Assembly (NCBI GenBank): GCA_029250885.1
Contig: JAQXEK010000029.1
Location: 1 to 34,387 of the forward strand
Length of the DNA stretch: 34,387 nucleotides
Reading direction: 5' to 3'
Origin: Planctomycetota bacterium
GTDB lineage: Bacteria; Planctomycetota; UBA1135; GCA-002686595
Shown in pieces: positions 23,183 through 30,611 of the stretch (the stretch's first letter is position 1; each line of letters opens with the position of its first letter). The notes under the pieces are model-generated. The model was not told the DNA's origin and made no database searches. It saw only the letters and a list, made by a program, of their open reading frames with translations. The position numbers and the translations under genes were made by a program.

Positions 23183-25105
23183 TTAGTGGCACGAGTAGCG
23201 TTCGTGGTCATGGTTTTCGTAGCCCCAGTTCAGGACCGAGTGGCCGTGATCCGGAGTGTGAGTCGCGCTGATATCCATGGTCTCCTCGCCCCAAGGAGTG
23301 ACCATGCTGTTGGTGCCCTTGTAGCTTCCACCCGCGATCTCGCCGTCGACTTCAAAGTCCACCGACATGCCGCCGAACTCCAAGGCGCCTTCCAAGCTCA
23401 GGTTCGTGCCACTGAGCTTTCCAGTCACGTCGCAGGAGGCCGTTCCCTCGCCCATCGGGCTGTCCATAAAGTAGGTACCGGCAACCTTGCCGTCCTCATC
23501 CATGGTGAGTACGTAGTAGGCCCCCGTCGGACTCTGCTCGTCCAGGACCTCTAAGTCCCAGCGGCCTGAGACGTCGACCCCGTCGGCCGGCCCCGTGCCG
23601 GCATCGGCTTTGTCCTTGACTTCAAATTCAGAGGCGACGCCGTCCACGCAGATCAGCGCGAGCTGCGCGTCCTTGGTCATCGGATCCGCCGTCCACAGGC
23701 AGAAGGTCGCGGCCGAACCTGTGGCCACCTGCCCAAGCTGCTTAGACACGCCTAGTAGACGCGCGGCATCCTTCGTTAGAGCGTCGGTCGCAACCTGCGA
23801 AGGCAATCCGGCCTCGACTAGCTGGCGCAGCTTGTCGACCAGTTCTTTGGGGTTGCCGCTACCCGTTCCAAAGTAGACCTGCACGCCGGCCTCTTGCAGC
23901 CGAATGGCGTTGTCGCGGCGCTCTTCCCAAAGGCGCCGGCGCTCAAGGCGCAGGGCCATGGGCTCGGTGTACTTCCAGGAGGGCTTCTCCTCTTCCGCCG
24001 TAGCTTCGTCTTTGGCGCTCGAGGTGTCCTCTTCGTCAGCGTTGCCGTCGGCCATTAGAGCGAGCTCGCCGGTGCTGGCCTTTGTTTTTTCCTCGGCTTC
24101 CATCTCGGGGCTCATCTTCTCGTCGGATTCGTCCCCGTGCTTCTCCTGGCTCTCCTCGTCTTCCTTCGGGTCCAGGAACTCCTTGCCCCAGTCCAGCTGC
24201 AAGAAGACTGGGATCTTACGCTCGGCCAACACCGCCGCGTGCCGCCAAGCGTCGCGGCCACCTGCGATCGCGATGCGCAGCCCAAATTCATCCGCCAGGC
24301 GAATCCAGCGCTCGACATCCGTCGCCGAGCGGGTGCGCACGACGTACAGCTCGCGCCCACCGACTAACTTCAAGGCGGCCTCAAGCTCGGGGTCCCATGC
24401 AGATCGCGGATCGTCCATGCCTGCCTTGCGTCGCTGCTCTAGGACCTCGTGGCGCTGCACGTCGTAGAAGAACTGCCGCAGCTGGGCAAAGTAGCCCATC
24501 AGGGTCGAGGGGTACCCGCGACCCGAGGCCGAGAAGGCGCCGTTTTGGAAGATCTCGGGGGTGATCACGAGGTTCCGGACGTGCTCGTTCCCTGTGGTGA
24601 CCAGGGCGCCGCGTCCAGCGATCAGCTGACCGCTGGGAACCGAAAGAAGCGTGCCGAAGCCCGCCTTGCGGTGAGCCTCGGCCCCAGTCTCGCCAAAGTT
24701 TAAGACGTCGACTGCCCGGAAGCTTGGCTGGATACCCTTGCGGTTGGCCACGCGCATGGCGGCTCGGACATCGTCAAGTACCGCAACGGGTCGGTCCTGG
24801 GTCGCCTCGGGCGCGGGCGTCTCGCAGCCCGCGAAGGTCCAGGAGTCGATGAACGCGGGCAACGCTAGACGTCCGCCGCCTTCAATAACCTGTGCGCCGG
24901 GAAGGGTCTCTTCCTTCGTCGGCGTCACGCTCGTGATCAGCCCTCCCTCAATGCGGATGTCGACGTGGGCCGCATCTTCGGCCGAGTCCAAAGTCACGTC
25001 GTGGACGACCAAGACCGCGGGGGCCGTGGTGATGTCGCTCTCATTGGAGAGGGCGGCAAGTGGGAGGAGCAGCGCCGCAAGCGCGGGCACAATAAGGTTG
25101 CGCAT
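23183..25105 (-). CDS. Exported amidohydrolase-like protein lacking the metal motif
   Basis: 640 residues. Signal peptide at 1-20 (LIVPALAALLLPLAALS). The early beta-sandwich region (VLVVHDVTLDSAEDAAHVDIRIEGGLITSV) and ALPAFIDSWTFAGCET align with the PGxIDxHxH block of amidohydrolases, but the two His are replaced (DSWTF), so the metal site is missing. The later YFGTGSGNPKELVDKLRQLVEAGL and ATDALTKDAARLLGVSKQLGQVATG match the C-terminal part of that fold. An acidic Glu/Asp/Ser-rich insert spans roughly 320-390. The last 125 residues form a separate beta-rich domain (SGRWDLEVLD, GKVAGTYFMD, CDVTGKLSGTNLSLEG), resembling lipocalin-like or extracytoplasmic beta domains. It ends 18 nt before the next family member's start, so the two form an operon and may assemble together. 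Probably non-catalytic; function unknown. Confidence 0.8.
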   Translation of the reverse strand: MRNLIVPALAALLLPLAALSNESDITTAPAVLVVHDVTLDSAEDAAHVDIRIEGGLITSVTPTKEETLPGAQVIEGGGRLALPAFIDSWTFAGCETPAPEATQDRPVAVLDDVRAAMRVANRKGIQPSFRAVDVLNFGETGAEAHRKAGFGTLLSVPSGQLIAGRGALVTTGNEHVRNLVITPEIFQNGAFSASGRGYPSTLMGYFAQLRQFFYDVQRHEVLEQRRKAGMDDPRSAWDPELEAALKLVGGRELYVVRTRSATDVERWIRLADEFGLRIAIAGGRDAWRHAAVLAERKIPVFLQLDWGKEFLDPKEDEESQEKHGDESDEKMSPEMEAEEKTKASTGELALMADGNADEEDTSSAKDEATAEEEKPSWKYTEPMALRLERRRLWEERRDNAIRLQEAGVQVYFGTGSGNPKELVDKLRQLVEAGLPSQVATDALTKDAARLLGVSKQLGQVATGSAATFCLWTADPMTKDAQLALICVDGVASEFEVKDKADAGTGPADGVDVSGRWDLEVLDEQSPTGAYYVLTMDEDGKVAGTYFMDSPMGEGTASCDVTGKLSGTNLSLEGALEFGGMSVDFEVDGEIAGGSYKGTNSMVTPWGEETMDISATHTPDHGHSVLNWGYENHDHERYSCH

Positions 25106-25566
25106 CGGATTCGAGTGCAGGGGGTGAAGTTAGTTAGGCGGCCAGTTTGACCTGCCCACGCCGTAAGGCCAAGCGTCATGGGTGCAGACTTACATGCGAA
25201 TCACGCCCCAAGGGATTCCTAGGTCGCGAGGAGGGCTGCAGGCCCTAGACCCAGGGGTGGATCGTCGCCGCGAGAAGCCCCAAAGGGATGCTCAGGAGAA
25301 GGCCGCGCATCAAGTTGGCACTGGTGACAAAGACAGAGCGCAGGGGCAGTGCGCCCGGGATCTGCAGTCACCGTGGGCCGTGGTTCTTTGTAGTTCACGG
25401 CGCTCGCAACGAGCGAACGGCCCCAAGTACCAACGCGTTGGGCCCTATAGCTCCCTACAGATGCCGACTCAATCCAGAGCCGTTCCCTGGCTCGTTCGCA
25501 GCTTCATCCACAGAGAAAGTGTAGCGGACCCGCCAAGCTTGCCCAATCCCAAGGCATCATCTGCCT
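25106..25566. other. 460-bp intergenic region between divergent genes
   Basis: It contains the possible 21-residue ORF, a short hairpin CGCTCG-CAA-CGAGCG at 25401-25415 without a T-run, and a CATCAT box at 25555-25560 six nt before the M29-like start. A forward open frame of 146 codons here has neither a recognisable motif nor a plausible start and is not annotated. Confidence 0.4.
25245..25310 (-). CDS. Possible 21-residue hydrophobic small protein
   Basis: ATG at 25310 reads MRGLLLSIPLGLLAATIHPW and stops after one more residue. It is one membrane-spanning stretch inside the otherwise empty 25106-25566 region; the frame is open 19 codons further upstream (PLRSVFVTSANL) without a clear start. 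It could be a small membrane peptide or the last part of a lost membrane protein. No ribosome binding site is seen. Confidence 0.2.
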   Translation of the reverse strand: MRGLLLSIPLGLLAATIHPWV

Positions 25567-26613
25567 ATGCCGACCACGCCAGTCCCGACCGAAGCCGTCC
25601 AACAAGCCGCCCAGCACGTTGAGGATATCCTCACCCACGCCTTCGAGCACGAGCCCACCGCCAAGACCCTGATCGTCTTCGATCGCGACAGCCCCCTCGC
25701 CATCGGGCTTACCGCCGGCTACCGCAAGGCGCGCCCAAGCTCCCAGTTCGTGGAGTTCGACAGCGAAGATCCATCCCATGTGCTCGCTGCCATCGACACC
25801 CTGGCCCCCAAAGACTTGGTCGTTCTGATCCAGTCTACTAGCTTCCGCCTGGATGCGTTCCGCATCCGCATCGAGCTCTTCAAGCGTGGCCTTAAGGTCA
25901 TCGAGCATCCACACCTTGTCCGCATGCCCGGCCGCCAGGCCGAGCTCTACCTCGACGCCCTTGCCTACGACCCGGCCTACTACCGCGGCGTCGGTAACGC
26001 CCTCAAGCAGCGCATCGACATCGCAACTGAGTGCGTGCTGCACAGCCGCGGCGACAAGCTGATCTTCCCGGCTGGCTTCGAGATCGCCAAGCAGAACATC
26101 GGCGACTACCGAAAGCTGCCTAACTCCGGCGGCCAGTTTCCGATCGGCGAGGTCTTTACCGAATCCAAGGATCTGGAAGCCGTGAGTGGTCGCGTGCAGA
26201 TCTCCAACTTTGGCGACACCGCCTTCACCGTGAACACCCCCGAACAGCCAATCACCTTGATTGTTAAAGCGGGTCGTGTGGTTGCCACGGAGAACTCGAC
26301 CCCCGAGTTCGAACGGGTGCTCGAAGCCATCCGCACCCGCGAAGAGCAGGTCTGGCTCCGGGAGCTAGGATTGGGCCTAAACCGTTCATTCACGCCAGAG
26401 CGGATGGTTTCCGATATCGGCAGCTACGAGCGCATGTGCGGCGTCCACCTCTCCCTCGGCGCCAAGCACCCCTCCTACAACAAACCCCAAATCCGCAAGC
26501 GCGCCGCCCGCTTCCATGTGGATGTCTTCGCCATTACCGAGTCCGTCACTATCGACGGTGAAGAAGTCTACCGCGACGGCGCCTGGTGCGTGGACCGGGT
26601 ACCGGTGGCCTGA
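25567..26613 (+). CDS. M29-like aminopeptidase family protein (aminopeptidase T/NicX fold)
   Basis: 348 residues, no signal peptide. Family features: N-terminal Rossmann-like part (KTLIVFDRDSPLAIGLTAGYRKA and LVVLIQSTSFRLDAFRIR), then the metal-binding C-terminal part: SGGQFPIGEVFTES (Glu in GEVFTE), ELGLGLNRSFTPE (second Glu), CGVHLSLGAKHPSY (His) and FHVDVF (His and Asp). These correspond to the Glu/Glu/His/His-Asp ligand set of M29 metallopeptidases (aminopeptidase T/S), whose fold is shared by the dioxygenase NicX. Peptidase activity is likely but not certain. A CATCAT box 6 nt before the ATG may be a weak -10. It ends ahead of a strong terminator shared with convergent proS. Confidence 0.8.
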   Translation: MPTTPVPTEAVQQAAQHVEDILTHAFEHEPTAKTLIVFDRDSPLAIGLTAGYRKARPSSQFVEFDSEDPSHVLAAIDTLAPKDLVVLIQSTSFRLDAFRIRIELFKRGLKVIEHPHLVRMPGRQAELYLDALAYDPAYYRGVGNALKQRIDIATECVLHSRGDKLIFPAGFEIAKQNIGDYRKLPNSGGQFPIGEVFTESKDLEAVSGRVQISNFGDTAFTVNTPEQPITLIVKAGRVVATENSTPEFERVLEAIRTREEQVWLRELGLGLNRSFTPERMVSDIGSYERMCGVHLSLGAKHPSYNKPQIRKRAARFHVDVFAITESVTIDGEEVYRDGAWCVDRVPVA

Positions 26614-26776
26614 AGCCGCGTCGGCCACCCTTCTTTGCTCCAAGGCAGCGGCGCTAAGCTTTGCTTGTCGATGGGGCTCTACCCGCGGGGCAGTGTTGTC
26701 CGTAGTGCGTGTCGAGTACTACCGCATTAGGGGTCTTGGTGGACCTTGTTGCCCTTGGGCGATAGGCACTCTACGC

Positions 26777-26815
26777 AAGAGGCCCGTCCCCGCAGCATGC
26801 GGAGACGGGCCTCTT
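26777..26815. terminator. Strong intrinsic terminator between convergent genes
   Basis: AAGAGGCCCGTC (26777-26788) pairs with GACGGGCCTCTT (26804-26815) over 12 bp, and an inner CCGCA/TGCGG stem of 5 bp sits above a C/A mismatch. The T-rich end of the stem (CTCTTATTC) serves the forward strand; it may act in both directions between the M29-like gene and proS. Confidence 0.8.
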
Positions 26816-26832
26816 ATTCGCCGCTGCTAAGC

Positions 26833-28641
26833 CTAACGTCCGGCCTTCGCACAGGCATCAATGATGCGGCTGGTCGCGTCGCCGCTGGCGATGACTTCCT
26901 TGGTGCCGTACTCGTCTGTGCGGGGGCTCCATTCGACTTGGTCGTCGGCGGCGTCGCGGCCGACCACAATGCGCATGGGGATGCCGATGAGGTCGGCGTC
27001 CTTAAACTTGGCGCCGGGGCGGACCTTCTTGCGCTCGTCCCACAGGACGTCGATGCCGGCAGCCTCGAGGTCGTCGTTCAGCTTTTGGCACAACGCGTCT
27101 TGGGCCTCGTCGCCGACCTTCATCTGCACGATCAACGCCGCGTACGGCGCGATCTCCAGCGGCCAGATCATGCCCGCATCGTCGTGGTTCTGCTCGATGG
27201 CGCTGGCGGCGACGCGGCTGACGCCGATGCCGTAGCAGCCCATCCAGATCGGCTTCTGCTTTTGGTCCACGTCTAGGAACTTGGCGTCCATCGCCTCGGA
27301 GTACTTGGTGCCGAGCTGGAAGATGTGGCCGACTTCGATGCCGCGCGTGATCTCGATCGTGGCGTCGGCTGGGATATCGCCGGTGCCGGCGCCCAGCATC
27401 AGGTCGCCCTCTTGCACGGTGCCGAAGTCCACGGTCTCGGGCTGGTCGATGTCGCGCCCGAAGTGCACATCAAGGTAGTGGGTGCCTGACTCATTGCCGC
27501 CGCAGAGGAAGCCCTCGACGTCGTTCACGGACTCGTCGGCTAGCAGGCGCACGTGGTCCGCCAACCCGATCGGCCCGGCGTAGCCAACGTCCGCGCCCGT
27601 GGCCGTCTTGACCTCGTCCTCTGAGGCCAGCTCCAGCTTAAGGGCGTTCAGGTGGTTGGACAGCTTGATCTCGTTGAGCTCGCGGTCGCCGCGGCACATG
27701 ACTGCGACCACACCCTCGGACGCAACCTCACCCACGTCGGTGCCCGTCGCCGCGGCAATCGCCTCGGTGTCGTAGACCACGTGATAAAGGATCGTCTTAA
27801 GCAAGCGCGACATCGGCAGCTCGGGGAACAGCTCGAGCAGTGCGTCACAGGTCGTCGCGCCCGGGGTCTGCTCCTTGTGCATCTCGACCTTGCTGTCGCA
27901 GGCGGCCGGCGTCGGGATCTGGCTGACGGCCTTCTCCAGGTTCGCGGCGTAGTCCGTGGCGCGGCAGACGGCGATACCGTCCTCGCCCGTGTCGGCGTCG
28001 ACCATAAACTCTTCCGAGCCCGATCCACCGATGGCGCCCGAGTCGGCCTCGACTGGGGTGAAGCCCAGGCCACAGCGCGTAAAGATGTTGCGGTAGACCT
28101 GGCGCATGGTCTTGTACGACTCGACCATGGCCTCTTCCGACGTGTCAAAGGAGTAGGCGTCCTTCATAATGAACTCACGCCCGCGCATCAGGCCAAAGCG
28201 CGGCCGGATCTCGTCGCGGAACTTGGTCTGGATCTGGTACAGGGTGACGGGCAGCTGCTTGTAGCTCTGCACGAGGCTCTTCACGTAGGTCGTGATGACC
28301 TCTTCATGGGTCGGGCCCAGGCAAACCTCGGCGCCCTTGCGATCCTTGAAATTAAAAAGGATGCCGTCGTTCACATAGCGCTCCCATCGCCCGGACTCGT
28401 CCCACAGGCTGCGCGGCTGCAGGGCCGGCATCAGCATCTCCGAGCAGTCGGCCTTGTCGTGCTCATCCCGCACGATGTCCTCGATGCGGCGCAAGACGCG
28501 GTACAGCATCGGACCGTAGACGTAGATCCCGGCGCCGAGGGACTGGACGAAGCCAGCGCGCAGCATAAGGGTGTGGGAGGCGACCTCGGCGTCGGACGGA
28601 GCCTCGCGGAGGGTGACGAACAGTTGTTTGGAGAGCTTCAT
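26833..28641 (-). CDS. proS: Prolyl-tRNA synthetase
   Basis: 602 residues from the ATG at 28641. A bacterial-type (ProS with INS editing domain) class II synthetase that charges tRNA-Pro. Visible: MKLSKQLFVTLREAPSDAEV start, motif 1 RAGFVQSLGAGIYVYGPML (28-46), LMPALQPRSLWDESGRWERY, motif 2 KFRDEIRPRFGLMRGREFIM then KDAYSFDTSEE, an INS-like editing domain roughly 225-390 (VRLLADESVNDVEGFL and neighbours), motif 3 GCYGIGVSRVAASAIEQNHD with GMIWPLEIAPYAALIV, and the anticodon-binding domain with DVLWDERKKVRPGAKFKDADLIG. The open frame runs 190 codons further upstream, but there it is antisense to the next gene and passes through a perfect TATAAT box, so it is not coding. Length fits the family. 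Confidence 0.96.
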   Translation of the reverse strand: MKLSKQLFVTLREAPSDAEVASHTLMLRAGFVQSLGAGIYVYGPMLYRVLRRIEDIVRDEHDKADCSEMLMPALQPRSLWDESGRWERYVNDGILFNFKDRKGAEVCLGPTHEEVITTYVKSLVQSYKQLPVTLYQIQTKFRDEIRPRFGLMRGREFIMKDAYSFDTSEEAMVESYKTMRQVYRNIFTRCGLGFTPVEADSGAIGGSGSEEFMVDADTGEDGIAVCRATDYAANLEKAVSQIPTPAACDSKVEMHKEQTPGATTCDALLELFPELPMSRLLKTILYHVVYDTEAIAAATGTDVGEVASEGVVAVMCRGDRELNEIKLSNHLNALKLELASEDEVKTATGADVGYAGPIGLADHVRLLADESVNDVEGFLCGGNESGTHYLDVHFGRDIDQPETVDFGTVQEGDLMLGAGTGDIPADATIEITRGIEVGHIFQLGTKYSEAMDAKFLDVDQKQKPIWMGCYGIGVSRVAASAIEQNHDDAGMIWPLEIAPYAALIVQMKVGDEAQDALCQKLNDDLEAAGIDVLWDERKKVRPGAKFKDADLIGIPMRIVVGRDAADDQVEWSPRTDEYGTKEVIASGDATSRIIDACAKAGR

Positions 28642-28651
28642 AGCGCCGAGG

Positions 28652-28657
28652 ATTATA
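28652..28657 (-). promoter_or_regulatory. Consensus -10 TATAAT for proS
   Basis: On the reverse strand TATAAT lies 10 nt before the proS ATG, placing the transcript start about 3-4 nt upstream of the start codon. The leader would be almost absent, and no Shine-Dalgarno is present. Confidence 0.5.
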
Positions 28658-28695
28658 GGGGCCGGAGGTTTCTTTGCCGCGGACCTTGGAAGGGT

Positions 28696-28724
28696 TTGGA
28701 GGTGAAGTCCTGCGGGTTTATCCT
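28696..28724 (+). promoter_or_regulatory. Promoter of the four-gene cluster: TTGGAG-N17-TATCCT
   Basis: TTGGAG (28696-28701), 17 nt, TATCCT (28719-28724), then 7 nt to the GTG at 28732. Spacing is ideal for a housekeeping sigma factor and the -10 placement implies a leaderless mRNA. Confidence 0.45.
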
Positions 28725-28731
28725 GCGGACC

Positions 28732-29214
28732 GTGACATGGACACCAAAAGACGGCCCAAAGCCGCTCCGCTCGGAGCGCCGGAGCGGCAACCGGGACGAC
28801 CCCGACCGCGAGCCCGAACGCCGCGGAATGGGCCCTCGTACGGACGATCCGGATTTCGCCTGGACTCGGCAGATCTACCAGGTACCCGACGCGCGTTGGG
28901 GCTTTGCCAGCTTCGGTCGCGAGCAGCATCCCGGCGTCTGCATGGGCGTGACCACGGCCGGTCGAGACGGCGTGTTCCTGAAGGGCCGCGGGGCTGAGGA
29001 TCGCCACAAGCACAGCGACGAGGCCCTGGTGGCACCCTCCGAGGCCAACGGCATGGGCAAGGACACCTACTTTAACCTGCGCCCCCGGGCAATCCCCATG
29101 GCCCAGGTCCGCATGTACCACAACAACCGCTGGCTCGGCACCCTCGAGCCCGAGGTTACGGACCGTCTGCGGGAACGGCTCTTCCATCTGTTTGATATCG
29201 AAGAGGGCCACTGA
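28732..29214 (+). CDS. Unknown protein, possible PemK/SH3-barrel fold; first gene of the cluster
   Basis: 160 residues from GTG at 28732, a start supported by TATCCT 7 nt upstream. Residues 1-42 are charged and probably disordered (KPLRSERRSGNRDDPDREPE). The rest looks like a small beta-barrel: RQIYQVPDARWGFASFG, EQHPGVCMGVTTAGRDGVFL (64-83), EALVAPSEANGMGKDTYFNL (97-116), AIPMAQVRMYHNNRWLGTL (120-138), followed by a closing helix EVTDRLRERLFHLF. The order HPGVxxGV / APS...TYFxL / xVRxxxxxRxLGTL / helix resembles MazF/PemK-type proteins, but this is visual resemblance without a profile search, and no antitoxin-like partner is adjacent. The stop overlaps the next start (TGATG), so translation is coupled. 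An in-frame ATG at residue 33 is an alternative start. Confidence 0.75.
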   Translation: MTWTPKDGPKPLRSERRSGNRDDPDREPERRGMGPRTDDPDFAWTRQIYQVPDARWGFASFGREQHPGVCMGVTTAGRDGVFLKGRGAEDRHKHSDEALVAPSEANGMGKDTYFNLRPRAIPMAQVRMYHNNRWLGTLEPEVTDRLRERLFHLFDIEEGH

Positions 29215-30404
29215 TGGGCGCGCGGAGTTTTTTCGAGGACCTGTTCGAGGCGGGCGCCTGCCTGATCGGCCAGGGTCTGCGCGACGCCGAGCTGCGGGCC
29301 GCGTTCTTACGGCAGATCGAGCACCGCGCCCTTGAGCTGACTGAGGCCGTGGCTCACCTGGCGTCGGATGGGATCCGCCGCTTGGGATTGAGCGAGTGGC
29401 CCGGCGCGCGGCTCGGCCCAGCCTTTGCCGAGTTCGGCCGCCTGGGCGAATCCGATGCCGCCGAATCCGTAGCCGCGTACCTGACCTTCGCGGACCCGAC
29501 CAAGGGCGATTGGCTGGGAGGCAGGCTGTTCGGTGGCCGGCGCTTGGACGGATACCTCAAGGGTGCGGAGTCGGATCCCGCCTATGGGGTGAACGTGCTC
29601 ATTCGCAATCTGCGCAGCGAATTGCAGCGTTTACGCCGCAGCGCCGATCCCGTGGGCACTGCCCTGTACGACAACATTCGCGCCGGCGGCGAGCTGCTGG
29701 TGGACCGCGGCGTGGCCGAGGCGGGCAGGGGCGATCACCTGCTGTTTCCCGGCGAGGGTAAGCTCGAGCTTACGGAGCAGTCCACGGTTGTCTTTGAGGA
29801 CGTCGGCGCCTTCGCGGGCTTCGATGCGGCGGTTGCCCGAGATCAGGACACCGCCGATGTGGTGAACGAAGATGGCACCGCCACGCGCCACTCGCCCCTG
29901 CGCGGGGCCGAGATCCAGGACGAGATGAGCGGCGGCATCCAGGCCGTGGCAACCGATGCGTCGCCCGCTGCCGAAGCGGCGGGCGACCTGCACCTAGGCC
30001 ACCTAGCCAACCACCTGCGCGATCGCTACCCGCTGCCCGCGTCCTTCGGCGTTGGCTCTTTGCCCGTAGACGAAGACGGCGCAGGGCTGGATCTGGAAGA
30101 TACCGGCGCTCACAATCCAGCCGCATTCCTAGCGGCGGGGCCAGCGCTTCTCACCGAGGTCTTCGAGCGCGCGCGCTTGGCCTTGGATGACACACCACGG
30201 CTCAGCGCCAAGCGCCGCGGGAAGCTGACCGAGATCTTGGACCGCATGGAGGTCATGGCTGCCGACAGCGCGGGCGACCTACCGCCGAACGGCCGCGCCA
30301 CGATCCGCGAGGCCATGGGGATCAAGCCCCAGACCTGGTCCGACGACATGAAGACGGTCGAGGCCCTGTTCGCAGGCGCCCGAACCGGCGCGGGGGAGGC
30401 CTAG
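29214..30404 (+). CDS. Unknown protein with probable C-terminal helix-turn-helix
   Basis: 396 residues, start overlapping the previous stop by 1 nt. No family recognised. The N-terminal half is largely helical (FLRQIEHRALELTEAVAHLA), with VNVLIRNLRSELQRLRRSADPV (127-147) leading into DPVGTALYDNIRAGGELL (145-162). A middle part (about 190-300) is acidic and Ala-rich, with low predicted order. The C-terminal RATIREAMGIKPQTWSDDMK (361-380) reads like a helix-turn-helix: helix, AMGI turn, recognition helix with T-W-S-D-D, similar to regions of sigma-like and transcriptional regulators. It is preceded by SAKRRGKLTEILDRMEVMAA. This suggests a DNA-binding or sigma-like role, by inference only. It is coupled to the PemK-like gene upstream; a 207-nt gap follows before the next gene. 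Confidence 0.8.
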   Translation: MGARSFFEDLFEAGACLIGQGLRDAELRAAFLRQIEHRALELTEAVAHLASDGIRRLGLSEWPGARLGPAFAEFGRLGESDAAESVAAYLTFADPTKGDWLGGRLFGGRRLDGYLKGAESDPAYGVNVLIRNLRSELQRLRRSADPVGTALYDNIRAGGELLVDRGVAEAGRGDHLLFPGEGKLELTEQSTVVFEDVGAFAGFDAAVARDQDTADVVNEDGTATRHSPLRGAEIQDEMSGGIQAVATDASPAAEAAGDLHLGHLANHLRDRYPLPASFGVGSLPVDEDGAGLDLEDTGAHNPAAFLAAGPALLTEVFERARLALDDTPRLSAKRRGKLTEILDRMEVMAADSAGDLPPNGRATIREAMGIKPQTWSDDMKTVEALFAGARTGAGEA

Positions 30405-30611
30405 TGGATCTCTTTATGGGGTGCGCCGCTGATTTCGCGCTTCTTCGCCCTTGGTTCGGTGCCAGGATGCGGACATGCCGGGACCAAGCTGCTTGGGTAG
30501 AGGCGCCCTCAGTGGCGGGATGCTCAAGCCAAGCTGCCTATTTCAAGGAATTCGCCATCTGCAGCGCCCCCATCCGCGAAGCCACCAGCCTCGGGCCAGC
30601 CTAACCTTGCG
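30405..30611. other. Gap inside the four-gene cluster
   Basis: 207 bp. A 66-codon frame begins with GTG at 30404, overlapping the preceding stop, but it shows no motif and has weaker third-position G/C preference than its neighbours, so I do not call it a gene. CCAAGC-T-GCTTGG at 30484-30496 is a perfect 6-bp inverted repeat. TAACCT at 30602-30607 lies only 4 nt before the next ATG. A separate promoter for the last two genes is possible. Confidence 0.35.

Noticed and set aside
25182..25622. 146-codon forward frame in the intergenic region
   Set aside because: No recognisable motif, no start signal, overlaps the M29-like gene start in another frame, and codon usage is unlike its neighbours.
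27652..28731. Long forward open frame leading into the gene at 28732
   Set aside because: It is antisense to proS, whose motifs are unmistakable. The forward gene begins at GTG 28732, behind its own promoter.
28642..29211. 190-codon N-terminal extension of proS
   Set aside because: It lies antisense to the cluster's first gene and runs through the TATAAT box; the ProS family begins at MKLSKQLFV.
30404..30604. 66-codon ORF overlapping the stop of the HTH-like gene
   Set aside because: GTG overlap is suggestive, but there is no motif, many rare Cys residues, and weak third-position G/C preference.
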